From contig CM020517.1 of NCBI GenBank assembly GCA_009823395.1, positions 16,787,001 through 16,851,000 of the forward strand: DNA of 64,000 nt. The letters run 5' to 3'. Shown in pieces: positions 35,439 to 46,636 of the stretch. The notes under the pieces were generated by a model, which worked only from the letters and a program-made list of their open reading frames with translations, did not search any database and was not told the origin of the DNA. A program made the position numbers and the translations under genes. This DNA comes from Thamnaconus septentrionalis. Lineage: Eukaryota > Chordata > Actinopteri > Tetraodontiformes > Monacanthidae. Within the stretch, counting starts at the first letter, position 1. Each line of letters opens with the position of its first letter.

Positions 35439-35452
35439 AGCGCCCTCTGGTG
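35439..35452 (-). promoter_or_regulatory. CTCF-like motif, reverse
   Basis: Minus strand reads CACCAGAGGGCGC, one mismatch or fewer from the CTCF core. It faces the forward motif at 28528. Confidence 0.5.
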
Positions 35453-35741
35453 TCCGGATCTGCTCCAGGTTTCTTCCCACCACAGGTGGAGTTTTTCCTG
35501 GTCACTGTCGCACCTTGCTAGCTCTTCTGGGTCCCAGTTGGTTTTCCTCTGATTGTACAAAACGCTTTGAGACGCCTCTAGTTGTGATTTAGCGTTAAAT
35601 TGATTGATTTTTTTATTTTTTTTTAGTGTTTCCTCGTCAAGTTTTAAAACGTCTGCGACTGAGCAGAAAGAAAAGGAGGGGAAAGTTCGCAGCCGTCGAA
35701 ATCTGTTGGCTCTTGAATCGCCAAAATGGCGACGCTCAACG

Positions 35742-35981
35742 CTACGGAATCGCATTGCTGCCATACTAGAAAAAAAAAAAAAAAACAGGGCTCAGTTTCA
35801 CGTCATAACGTGAAGATTATCACGATAAAACCTCGATAGTTTCACGATGTAACGTAGAAACTTAACTCATAGAAACGTGAAACTATCACGACAGTTTCAT
35901 ATTATAACGTGAAAATTATCACGTAAAAAACTGATACCGAGCCCTGGTTTTTTTTTTTCTTCCTAGCGTGGCGGCAATGCG
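35742..35981. mobile_element. MITE family 5 (GCATTGCTGCCATACTAGA ends)
   Basis: Terminal inverted repeats GCATTGCTGCCATACTAGA and (reverse) GCATTGCCGCCACGCTAGGA, followed inward by A-runs and CAGGGCTCAG / CCAGGGCTCGG, then several short palindromic ACGTGA segments. No coding capacity. A second copy is at 59921-60434. Confidence 0.7.
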
Positions 35982-36336
35982 CTGCTGTGGAACGCAACTC
36001 TGCAAAGTGAAGTATGGTACAAAAGCGTATTGTAAAGAGTAAATGTGATGCAGACTACAGTGAATTCAATGAGAGGCTGTTGAGTGGCGACAGAGTGTTT
36101 GGATGTAAAGGTCCTATAAAAATATAAAAGTCCTGCTGCCTCACAATCACAGATCTCTGACAATCACCAACAGGCCTCAGGTTTATTAATGAGTTCCCGC
36201 TGCCTGCGTTCTTCTTCTCTGGTGCATTCATTCTCTACAGACAACATAATTCACCCAGCCAGCATATTTTTTTTAAAAAAACAAACAAAAAACAAGGAAA
36301 TAAATCCCAGACACCTTTAATTATTAACCAAATCGA

Positions 36337-36342
36337 TTTATT
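36337..36342 (-). promoter_or_regulatory. pgrmc2: Polyadenylation signal candidate for pgrmc2
   Basis: AATAAA on the minus strand, implying a 3' UTR of about 2 kb (36320-38320). Confidence 0.5.
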
Positions 36343-38320
36343 ATGCATGAACAAATCCCTTCCTGCCTCTGTCACACTGACACGCACACGCACACACCCA
36401 ACATTTAAATACATGAAGTTGTGGGAGTTCGGCATAGCTCACGGTTTGTTTGTTTTTTTGTCGTTGCACATGCTTCTTTTTTTTTTTTTTTCCTCTTTCC
36501 AGAAAATGATAGATTATATTTACAGGATAAAGCAACGTCTTGGAAAAAAAAAAAATGATCCGCTCCCGGTCCCGCCCTGCAGCACTATGCAAACTCTCAT
36601 ATTTGACTTTTATTTTATTGTTGAAATTCACCCACTGTTTTTAAAAGAAGTTTAAGAACAAAAATGAAGGAGGGGGGGGAAAAAAAAACAAAACAAAAAC
36701 AAACCATGGTGGGAGTGGTGGTGGTGGTGGTGGTGGTGGTGGGGGCATTGGCCGATACGACAATAGCATTATACGTATATGGAGTTCATAAACTACATAA
36801 ATATGGCAGTAACACTGAGTACTGAGTATTCGTCGGGTCTATTTACAAAGCTTTGTGTAGTCGGTGCGGTGGGGTGGGGGTGGGGGTGGGGTGTCCGACA
36901 GTCTGTGGGTGGACGACTGATGGAACGGATGCCTTCTTGGAAGACTGGGGTGGGGGCTGTGGGAGGTGATAGGAAGGGGGGACCAAGCGAGCGGCGGAGG
37001 AGCGGCCTGGGACCGACGACGGCGCCAAAACTTAAATAAGGCACGATTAATACTTGGACCATTTTGAATGTTTTTTTTTTTTTTTAAAGGAGGGGGTGGG
37101 GGTGAAGAGGACTATTGGGGGGTCTACAGACTTTGCAGCTGGCTTGTGAGGCATGTAAACAACAGTTGAGGTCAATCAATCGATTGGGGGTGGGGGCTGC
37201 CTTCATCCACATTCCTTTGTACTCCCCCCCCTCCTCCCTCCTCCCCTCCCCCCACCGCCGATGTTACTCCCCCTTCAGGACAAGGATGGCGTGGCAGGGC
37301 CGCTAACCCCCCCTCCCACCACCACCACTGGAAACCCGTTTGAAAGAAATGAAAATGAAGCAAACACGACCCTCCCACCCCCCTCAATAACACCCCCCCC
37401 CCATGCTAAGCCCTCCCCTCCCAACAAGTACAATCACATGGTGACAAAAACCAAGAGAACTAGTAGTGCAAACACTACAAAAAACACAAAAGACGGGAAG
37501 AACGCAACGCAACGCAATGCAACCGCTCCGCCTGCTTTCCCATGGCGAGGTGGGGAGGGGGGGCTGGGGGCTGGGGGGTGGGGGTCAGGGTAGCGTGTGT
37601 CTGTGTGTGTAGGGAGCGCAATTGAAATGATAAGATGCGTCTGACTGACTGACTGACTGAAGGAGCGCGAGCTGCTGTCTGAAGCTGCTGAAACTGTTTC
37701 TGAGATGTAACAGAACCAAAGAGACGACCAGGAGGGGGAGGGGGGAAAACAGAAGAAGAAGAAGAAAAGAAAAGAAAAGAAAAGAAAAGAAAAGTTGAAA
37801 TCTGCTTCGACGTCCTGATCCGCTCCTCCTTCGTGGTTGTGTTTCTCCAGCTTCCACCTTCGACAGCCGGCTGCTGCTGCTGCACCACAACCGCAGTGGC
37901 CGTGTACACCCCCACGTTAGGGGGGGGATTTTTTTTTTTTTGTATTTTTTTTTATTATCACATTTTCTAGTTTTTTTTTTTTTGTTTGAAATACACCGGA
38001 TGGCAGCATTTTCATTTTCCTTTCCTGTCCTGTTTAAAAAGCCCCGCCAGTCCTTCCCAAAGTTTACTCTCGCTTTCCGTCGTCGCAGGATGGTGGGGGG
38101 GGGGTGGAGACATCAAGTCCCGCCCCCTTTATCCAGGACAGCCACTGGGGGGGTGTCGAGGAGGAGGAGGGGGTCAGCAGACGGATTGGGGGGGGGTGTT
38201 GAGGGAGGAAGAGGAGATCCAGCAGTGGGAGGGGGAGAGGGGGGTCTGTCGCAGCTGTTTTCTATTGGGGAGGGGGGGACGGGGATGGGGGAGGGGGGGC
38301 TCCAGGCTTTGGTGGGCCGC
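36343..38320 (-). other. pgrmc2: Probable long pgrmc2 3' UTR, C-rich on the transcript strand
   Basis: No other gene is seen. The plus strand carries many G4-G8 runs (36670-38310), so the transcript would be C-rich. It includes a (GGT)n run at 36714-36741 and an AAAAG run at 37766-37794. Confidence 0.45.
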
Positions 38321-40353
38321 TCACTCGTGCTTGAGGTGGTCTTTGATGTCCTCCTCGTCCGTGTACTCGGACGGCTCGTCGCCGGGCTTCAGCAACCTGC
38401 CCACGTAGTCGTACTTTTCTGAAGGGGAGAAAGGAAGGAGGTGTTACAACTACAACTACAACTACAACAACCGTCCTGCAAACAAGGGGATTTTATTACA
38501 CGAGGGCTCCGTTTTTAAAAGGCTCGAATGCGGCCTGCATGACGGTAACCCAGTGGCTGTGATCACATTCTGAGCTGAGCTCATTTTCACCCCAGGAAGA
38601 AGAAGAAGAAGAAGAAGAAGAAGAAGAAGAAGAAGAAGAAGGAGAAGAAGAAGAAGAAGAAGGAGAAGAAGAAGAAGAAGAAGAAGAAGAAGAGAAGGAG
38701 AAGGAGAAGAAGACGAAGGAGAAGGAGAAGAAGAAGAAGAAGAAGAAGGAGAAGGAGAAGGAGAAGAAGACGAAGGAGAAGAAGAAGAAGAAGAAGAAGA
38801 AGAAGAAGGAGAAGGAGAAGGAGAAGAAGAAGACGAAGAAGAAGACGGAGAAGAAGAAGAAGAGAGAAGAAGAAGAAGAAGAAGACGAAGAAGAAGACGA
38901 AGAAGAAGGAGAAGGAGAAGGAGAAGGAGGAGAAGAAGAAGTTTGGGAAGAGAAGAGTTTGGGTTATTCACCAACTGGACACATGGTGGGGACGGACGGT
39001 ACGGCTCTTAAGGCTGCATCACTCTGTTTTTCTAGAAGATTCACTTCTCACCGCTGCGCTTCCTCTCTGAGTCATTAGGAAATGTGGTGAACGAGCCGCT
39101 CGTGCTTGGAATGAGATACCGTCGCTCGCCGTCAAAGCGAGATAACTTCAGAAAGACAGCCGCCGAGCCGCCGGCGCTGATGGCGACGGAGCCTTAACGC
39201 AACAACGACGACGACCACGTAACTAAACACAAACGCAGCCTCGCACGGCCCTCTCTAATCCCGTCAGCCATCTCGGTTGCTCAATGTCGCTTTGAGCTTC
39301 AACCAATCGGAAAGCCCTCGGGAAGTGACCGTGACAAAGATTAGTGTGAATGCTGCAACATCAGCACTTTTCCATCACAGCAGGAAGTTGTTGGTTTTTT
39401 AACATTATGAGAAGCAAATGTGTCGTTTCTCTCTCTCGCTGTGCTCATCACTGCGGCTTTGGTGAGGTTTGGCCCGTGAGGCCAGGACACAATCACTGCT
39501 GGAGCGGCTGGCCCGCCGGTAATACACAGCCCACGCAGCGCTAAAACTACAAATCCCAGAATGCTGTGCTGGCATTTTGGCTTGCCACTTTGGATAGGAC
39601 GTTAATTGAAGGACATTATTATTATCATTATTATTATCATTATTATTACTTAATTGGTTTGTTGTTATTTTATTTTTAAATGTCTTATTAGCCTGTGGAA
39701 AAAGGTCACTGTTGAAATTTAAATCAGAAGGCTGCAAATTAAAAAAAAAAAGAACCACACGATTTATATTTACATTTTATTTATTTTGATGAGTTTTTTT
39801 TATTTAAAATTCGATTTTGCATAAAGTAATTTACTGCGTAGTATCAAGCTTTGCTTGTTCCATATTCAGTGTTGAACCAAAATGTGTTTGGGTCCATATA
39901 TAAAGGTTCGCTGTCGTATCTGGAGCAAGATTTTGTTCAATAAATATCAATGTTGAACCTGCGGCTTTGTCCAAGCTTTAAATTTTGGCCCCAGTGTGTG
40001 TTTGATTTTGACACCCGTGTTCCAGGACAACACACACACACACCATGTGATCAAACCGACAGCATGGTTAGATGTGACTGGCACTGAGCGAGTGGGTGGG
40101 AGGTCGCGTTCAAAAGGCCTTTTCTTGCCGCTCGCTCCCGCTTCCATTTTGGCGCGAAAATCCAAAGGGTCGGCTCTTACCCAGGAACTGCATCTCCCAC
40201 TCCCGCACGCTCTCCATCTGCACGGCGTTGAGGTCCGACAGGTCGTCGTACTCGTCCCGCAGGGCGTCTTTCTCCAGGCAGAAGGTGGCCAGGCCTCTCG
40301 AAGCATCCCGACCCGCGAAAATGCCGTAAGGACCGTCTGAGGGCGGCGCAGGA

Positions 40354-40408
<55 letters not shown>

Positions 40409-41287
40409 GGGTGTGAGTGAGAACGCTTGAAAGTGCATTAAGATTGTGTTAAAACGGAACCACAAACAACTTGTGAACTTGTCAGACCTGCAACATGTGA
40501 CTGATGATGTTGCTTCACATTAACCCCCCCACCAACCCCCAGCCAATCAGTGAGGCACAGGAATGCAGCGCAGAGAGCCACTTCTCTGCTCAACTTCACA
40601 CGAGCGCCTCTTTTTCCCCCCTTGTAGACGGTGGAAACTAAGAAAGTCAGCAGCTGCGTTTCCATCGCCCCTAGAATTGTGAAAAATTTAAATATCGCGA
40701 TAACAACCTGGTGAAAAACCTCTCAAATATGGCTAAAAGGTTTTGACGCCCTCATGAGGTGCTTTTTCGGACGTATCCATATAGAGGGATATCGCTAAAG
40801 TGTCATGGAAACACTTTTTTTTCCCCGTCAGTGGAAGCAACGTACGCGGTCAGGTGGAGGGCTGCAACGATTCGGTGATGCAATCGATAACGTCGACAAC
40901 ATGAATTAGTCAACGCGAAAGTTTCAGGGTCGACACGTCGTGTTATTGTTGAAGTTTTTGTTTTTTTAAAACTTTTATCTGCTGCTTAAATAACGGCGGC
41001 CACTTCGCCCTCCGACTCGTCCAGGTGGCACAATGCACGCTGGGACTGGCGCCATGAAATGCGTCGCTACAGCGGTGGATTAAAATCCAGGGTCTACTGG
41101 GACATCTTCATGAAACACGATTTCCTGCCAATTAGCCGCAACGACTCTGCCCTGGCATTGCTGCGTCAGCAATGCCAGGGCCATTAGCTGCCCATTGCAT
41201 TTTTAATTTGGGGTAATGCGAGAGCTTTATCTGAACCACAGCTGCCCTCACTCAGCAGACGGCTGAGATCACAGAGGCCACATGACT

Positions 41288-41330
<43 letters not shown>

Positions 41331-44300
41331 GTCAACAATTGACAGCAAGCGTCTATGGCAGTGGTGGGACAACTTTTTTGACTGGTGGGGCCATAATGGG
41401 TCCTAAAATATGACAGAGGCGGCCGGAGCAGCAGCAGATGGATGGAGTGCTTTGGTGAGCCACCTCACACGAGGAAGAATTACATCATGGGATATCATGG
41501 AGTAGACGTGTTGCTTTAATGTCAACTGAAAATGAACAAAAGCGTGACAACAAAATCAGTAGCTGCGTTTCCATGACAACCTAGAATGGCGCAAAACCTA
41601 AATATCGCAATAAAAAACTGGCAATTAAAACACCTGAACTTGGAAAAACCTCTCAACTACGGCTAAAAGGTTTTGACGCTTATGATTTGACGGAGGAGGA
41701 GACAGAATGTTTTTTTTTTTACAGGTGATCAAAGAGAAAAACATAACAAGCATTCTCGACAGCAAACAAGCGAAAGCAAACACGAGATTTTACGAGAACT
41801 TCGGCTTATGCGCTTCACACCATTCAATGGCAACGTCTGCAAAATCACAATTTTAAATTTTAAAATCTCATGACGTTAAAGCCAACAGACGTTTGGCAGC
41901 AAATTGACAAACAAATTCATTGTTTTCTGGCGTCGACGCAACCGAGGCAGCGAGTCACCTGCAAGCAGCTGCTTTTGTCTTTGCAAATCTCCGACGGGCT
42001 CTCGACCATCCATTCAAATATCGCCAGTAATGTTTGAAACAATGTGGTGGCAACTGATCGGCTCACATTTCCACCCGCCAGACACGATATGCAAGTCATG
42101 TCAGTGCATTTCATGGGGTTGAAGTAAGTAAGCAGACAAAGACTGATGCACATGCAACAAACAGACTGTCAGACTCACACCAGGTTAATGTGACTCTGCC
42201 GTTGGCCCCTTTTTATTGTGCAGCACTGTGCTGTGTGTGAGCTGCTGTGATTAAATGTGTGTGAGAGAGAAATTATTTTCTACTTTCTCAAAAACATCAA
42301 TTAATTAGAGAATTTACTTAACCGACTTTAAAAACAGCGATGTTGGTGCAGACAGACATGCAACTATATTCAAGTTATAACATTTTTTATTGGAGGATGA
42401 AAGCTTCAAGAGCTCCCAGTATCAGCCAAGTGTCCTGAAAGCTTATCGCACTGATCGGATCTCAGTTCAGAAAACTTGTGACGATCGGTTCCAGTCATGT
42501 ATTTTATAAACAAAACCGTGGGCCAACCCTAACGTTTATGCACCCGTTTTAATCTTTCGTCACCGTCACAAATGTCATCTGACCAGCATGTGAAAAACGA
42601 TGCAGGCCTCCAGGACTCTCTCTCAACTTGTGCAACATGGGGAAAAAAAAAAAAAAACCCTCCGTGTTCGAGCGTCGACACAGAAAACCCAACTGCCTGC
42701 TTGCCTGGAAGCCGGGATTTTACTCACACCTGACACAAAGTTAAAAACCCACCCTGTTGACAGCGATCGTTTTATTTCACCACCTATGATTTGGAATAAC
42801 CTGAAGCAATGAACTGCGATTTACGCCACAGAGAGCACACACAGTCAGTCGGTGCTGCACTTACAGGAGGAGTGTGTCAGCTGCAGGAGCCTCCGGCCAG
42901 CAGCGCACGCCACGACTCAAACTTTATTAAACCCGGCCTCGCCGGCCAGTCTAAACTAATCACAGATGTACCAAAAGGGAGAAAGAACGACAGTCAGCCA
43001 CCAGTGCGACTGGCGTACTAGATTGTTCTAGGGAGTTTTAAGTTTTGAGTGTTTTAAATCAACGCCACTTGGAAGATCCTGGGTTTGTTTTCTTCCTGCG
43101 TAAAGAGGCACAGGACAAACCTCGTGTGTAGCTGCACGTTGGACAAATGACACAATTCAAGAAGTTGATTAACCCATGAGACACAGATTGGCCAAAACAA
43201 ATCTCATTTCAGACACCCTGGCAAATATCTGTAATGTTATTATCATTTTGCACATGTTCAGCAGCTGAGTGTCGCTTTGAGACTAAAAGCCTTGAAGGGT
43301 TTAAAAAAACAAAACAAAAAACAAACAAAAAAAAAACAGTGAAAAGCAGACAAGTCACATGGCACCTTTAAAGTCTTGGGGATGTTCTATTAAACTGAAA
43401 TCCTAATGACTGCTGAACCCTGTGGAATAATCAACCAGCTGTCCCAGTTGCAGTATTGAGATATGGCCCAGCCAACTGTACTCCATATCTCTTACACTTC
43501 ACAGCAGAAGAGACATTTAAGGGACCCGGCAAAGAATAATTATAGTTTATTACCTGGCAGCCAGGCCAGGCCAGGGCCAAGTTAGATAACAGAGGACCTG
43601 TTCGTGCTTGAGAGCAAAAAAAAAAAGCTAGCAGTGAAATACTGCACAGTCTCCATTCACGTTGGATTAGAAATTACCAAGACGTTTTCTGAGCCAACTT
43701 CACATTTCAGCTTTTGCCTTTGCACTATTTTTAGGTCAGTTCCAATACGGAACTAGCACCCTCCTCTCATTTATAGTGTCAATGTGTGTTATTATCAATA
43801 TTTGTTATTAAAGCAGGTCTAAAACATTGGTGAAAAGTTATCAATACCCACTCATGCCCTCAGTGTAAACAACCCGTGGCTTCGCAGCAGCAGACGTCCA
43901 GACAGACACCACCGTCTGCGAGCAGCAGCAGGCTGGCGGGCTAACGCTGCTAGCAGGCTAGGCTAGGTACAAAAAAGGCGCTTCAGCCCCGCCACAAAAC
44001 TTAATGCGATACGTTCAAACGGGCACCAAAGCCTTGGCGTGTCGAGAAATGTTTAAACGTGTCGGAAGCCGCCACTTTGCAGGCGACGTGCTAACACGGC
44101 TAACTGCTAACGTCCCATTCAACAACATAGACAAAGCCAGTGGGAGCTAGGTTAGGCTAAGCTAGGCTAACCGTATTGCTTTGCGCCCAAATTTTTGTTC
44201 GGGACAACTCACCACAAAGCGTGGACGTGTCAGCCCAACACGGCCGGTTGTCAGTGCGTGCGGTCCGCCCACCTCAACCAACCACCAACCCCAATCACCC

Positions 44301-44658
44301 CACCACCCGACTCACCTTTCCCGTAAAACTTTTTGCCGGTGGTCACGTCGAAAACTTTCATGTTGACGGCCATCAGGATGCGGGGGTTTTGGAGTCCGTC
44401 GTACTCCCGCAACTGCTCCAGAGTGAAGTCCCGTCTCCTCATCTTGGGAAGCGCCGAGGCCTCGTCGTCCTGGGCCGCGTCACTCACAAGCCGCCTGCCC
44501 CAGCGCCGGTACACCAGCAGACACACAGCCGCCACCACGATCAAAACGCCAACGTTGAGCAACATCGCGCCGACACCGAGACCGTCCGCTTCATCCGCTG
44601 CCCCCTGGCCGCCACTTGTGTCAACTGGTCCGCTCGAACTGTCTCCATCGTCCGCCAT
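38321..44658 (-). CDS. pgrmc2: Membrane-associated progesterone receptor component 2
   Basis: Three exons: 44316-44658, 40181-40336, 38321-38418; 198 residues. Residues 1-29 are an acidic Ser/Gly-rich lumenal tail, 30-48 ([19 protein letters not shown]) a transmembrane helix, and about 70-170 a cytochrome-b5-like heme-binding domain beginning [16 protein letters not shown]. The heme-contact tyrosines are kept in [24 protein letters not shown] proteins sit in ER and nuclear membranes, bind heme and chaperone it to P450s and nuclear factors. PGRMC2 rather than PGRMC1 is shown by SVREWEMQF and [20 protein letters not shown], where PGRMC1 has a different ending. It lies next to larp1b as in human 4q28. 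Intron 1 (3.98 kb) carries several MITEs. Confidence 0.95.
38596..38941 (+). repeat. 345-bp GAA/GGA polypurine tract
   Basis: Almost pure purine on the plus strand, made of GAA with scattered GGA and GAC, in pgrmc2 intron 2 (38419-40180). Long frames through it (170 codons of Leu/Ser) are artefacts. Confidence 0.97.
39613..39650 (+). repeat. (ATT)n / ATC microsatellite
   Basis: Imperfect ATT run in pgrmc2 intron 2. Confidence 0.8.
40354..40409 (+). repeat. (GACA)14 microsatellite near a pgrmc2 acceptor
   Basis: Lies 18 bp upstream (gene strand) of exon 40181-40336 and overlaps its branch-point/polypyrimidine region as (TGTC)n. Confidence 0.95.
40650..40830. mobile_element. MITE family 1, short copy
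   Basis: Starts CAGCTGCGTTTCCATCGCCC and ends GTGTCATGGAAACAC; internal ATATGGCTAAAAGGTTTTGA and CATATAGAGGGATATCGC match the other copies. Confidence 0.7.
41289..41327 (+). repeat. (AC)n microsatellite
   Basis: About 19 AC units in pgrmc2 intron 1. Confidence 0.95.
41361..41475. mobile_element. hAT-like element (family 4), fragment
   Basis: Starts GGCAGTGGTGGGACAAC and contains GGAGCAGCAGCAGATGGATG and GTGAGCCACCTCAC, matching the copies at 33378 and 51981. Confidence 0.55.
41561..41890. mobile_element. MITE family 1, longer copy
   Basis: Starts GTAGCTGCGTTTCCATGACA, with AAATATCGCAATAAAAAACT, GACGGAGGAGGAGACAGAAT and CGCTTCACACCATTCAATGG shared with the copies at 14671 and 46905. Confidence 0.7.
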
Positions 44659-45610
44659 ACTGCACAGTTAGCGCCTACCCGCCCCTGGCTCAGTGCTGCG
44701 TTCACGCCCCGTCGGCGAGAAGGAATCCACTAGTTGAGCCAGCCACGCCGGTTCTTGCAATTTATTCCAAGGCGCCAAAAAAAAAAAAGTATACGCTTGT
44801 TTTTATTCCGATTGGCGTTTAAAATTAGCATTACCTGTCATTTTATTTTATTTGGAAACGGCGGCATGTTTTCACTCAATACGTTGTCGCTTAAGTCGTT
44901 CGCTGGAAAACGAAAATATTCCTTGATTTTAAAGGGACGGTCAACGTCAACACAAGCCCCAAAAATCCGAACATCATGGCTCACCATTAACGCCCACTTT
45001 TTACCGCTTCCAACAAATACGCGGCAACTGCTTCTGTATCCGATTGACAAAAAAAAAAATCGATTAATAGGTGTTCGTTACGTCTTCTGAAGCAGGCGGA
45101 ATTTACACCAACTTTCCCATGAAAGTCTCGTATTATTTCTCATAATGTTCATTAAAATCGTCTTTTCTCTGCGTTCACCATATTGTTCAAAGCAATGTGC
45201 ATATATTTGATCGGTAATGTTCTATTTACACACCAGTTGTATTGTATTTGCTCACCGTGTTCCAGTTTCAGTCACGACAATGACATGTCAAAATGCCCCA
45301 AATAAAAATTTGGATTTAATACAAACCGAGATTTTTTTTTTTTTTTAAATACAAGGCAATAAAAAAAGCTGCTAAAGTTCATCTGAAAACAAAAACCTGA
45401 TGGCAGAATATATTGTTGCGGTGCTAAAAGAAAACTCACAAACACAAACTTCATACAATCAACTGTTTTATATTTTTTTTGCATTTTACAATTCAAGACA
45501 TTAACATGCATCGCTTTAATCCTAAAACACACTCAAACCACGCTACCAATAAAACAAATCACTTCTTTTGATCAAAAGAATTGTTGAATAGCAAATGATT
45601 TTTTATAGTA
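44659..45610. promoter_or_regulatory. pgrmc2 upstream region and gap to larp1b 3' end
   Basis: The 100 bp above the pgrmc2 ATG is CpG-rich (GCGCCTACCCGCCCC). The remainder is AT-rich with no exon recognised. Confidence 0.4.
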
Positions 45611-45619
45611 TTTACATTT

Positions 45620-46636
45620 TTTTTTATTGTTAAAACTCAACTCTAAATCCTCTTTTTTTTTTTAAAGTTTATCAAGAAGGAAAAAAAAAAGTAAAATGAT
45701 TTAAGCGCTCTAAAGCACCAAAAGCCTCAAATATAATAGCAAGTTAACTTCAAGCGAGAGTATACTGTAGTCTCATGACGCTAGCTCACACCCAGAATTC
45801 CAGCAGAAACATTTCCTCAATTATCATATTCAATAGCAGAAGCCATTAAAACTGCAGCGATTACCTAAGACTAGTTCAACAAATCAAGTACATGGAAAAA
45901 TAAAAGAATAAATTACACTACCTCTGGGTTAAAATGAGACTTTTAGTTTGCAGGTTTGAATCACAAACCAACATGAGTTGGTTAAGGCTGTCAAACCTCA
46001 GGGCACATTTGGGTTGGCGCAGAAGGTTCAGAGTGTGTCCTTCACCAATTCATGACTGCAGCCATCAAACTGATTGTCATTACCAAATAAAAGTGGAGAA
46101 TGATGAAAACCTAGAAACGGTTGGTTTCAAAATGTGTGTCAACTGCAAATAACCTCAAGGAAAGACTATTTGTTTGTTTTTTTCTCCTTCCGCCCTTACT
46201 GCTCACTGTCCTGACCAATCAGGTTAAGGCACCGGGACCATCAGTAGGATCTCTGATCTTGGCAAATTAGAATCACAGTTCAACAGGCTTTAGAAAACAG
46301 CACTGTTTGGCATCCGATAAGATGAAAATGCACGGAATGCATTTTTCCATGTTTTTTTTTTTTTTTGTAAACGCTATTGAGCCTTCAGGCGCACAGATTC
46401 AAGCTCGCTTCCTTTCTTCCTCGCGTCGGTCGGTTTTAAAATGAAATGCACATAAAAAAAAAAAAAAAAAAAAAAAGAATTCAAATGACGTCAAAACACA
46501 CTCGGCCGCGCGGCTAGGACCCGGAGTAACGGGCTATGCCGGTGAAAAGAGCGCACGCCGAGTGGAGAGCTTCTGCGGCCGCTTTGGCTCTTTGCCTCTT
46601 CCATCCAATCAACCCCCGCACCTGCAGGGCGGGGCT
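45620..46636 (-). other. larp1b: Probable larp1b 3' UTR
   Basis: Begins after the larp1b stop at 46637-46639. A minus-strand AATAAA lies near 45622. Contains poly-A/T runs at 46358 and 46451-46476 and no other exon. Confidence 0.4.

Larger units (their letters stand above)
34700..36320. other. Intergenic region between asmt and the pgrmc2 3' end
   Basis: No exon recognised. Contains the CTCF-like motif at 35439-35452, the MITE at 35742-35981 and AT-rich sequence. ATGGCGACGCT at 35725 has a good start context but the frame runs into the MITE after about eight codons. Confidence 0.5.

Noticed and set aside
38462..38974. 170-codon minus-strand frame of Leu and Ser runs
   Set aside because: Translation of the GAA/GGA polypurine tract within pgrmc2 intron 2.
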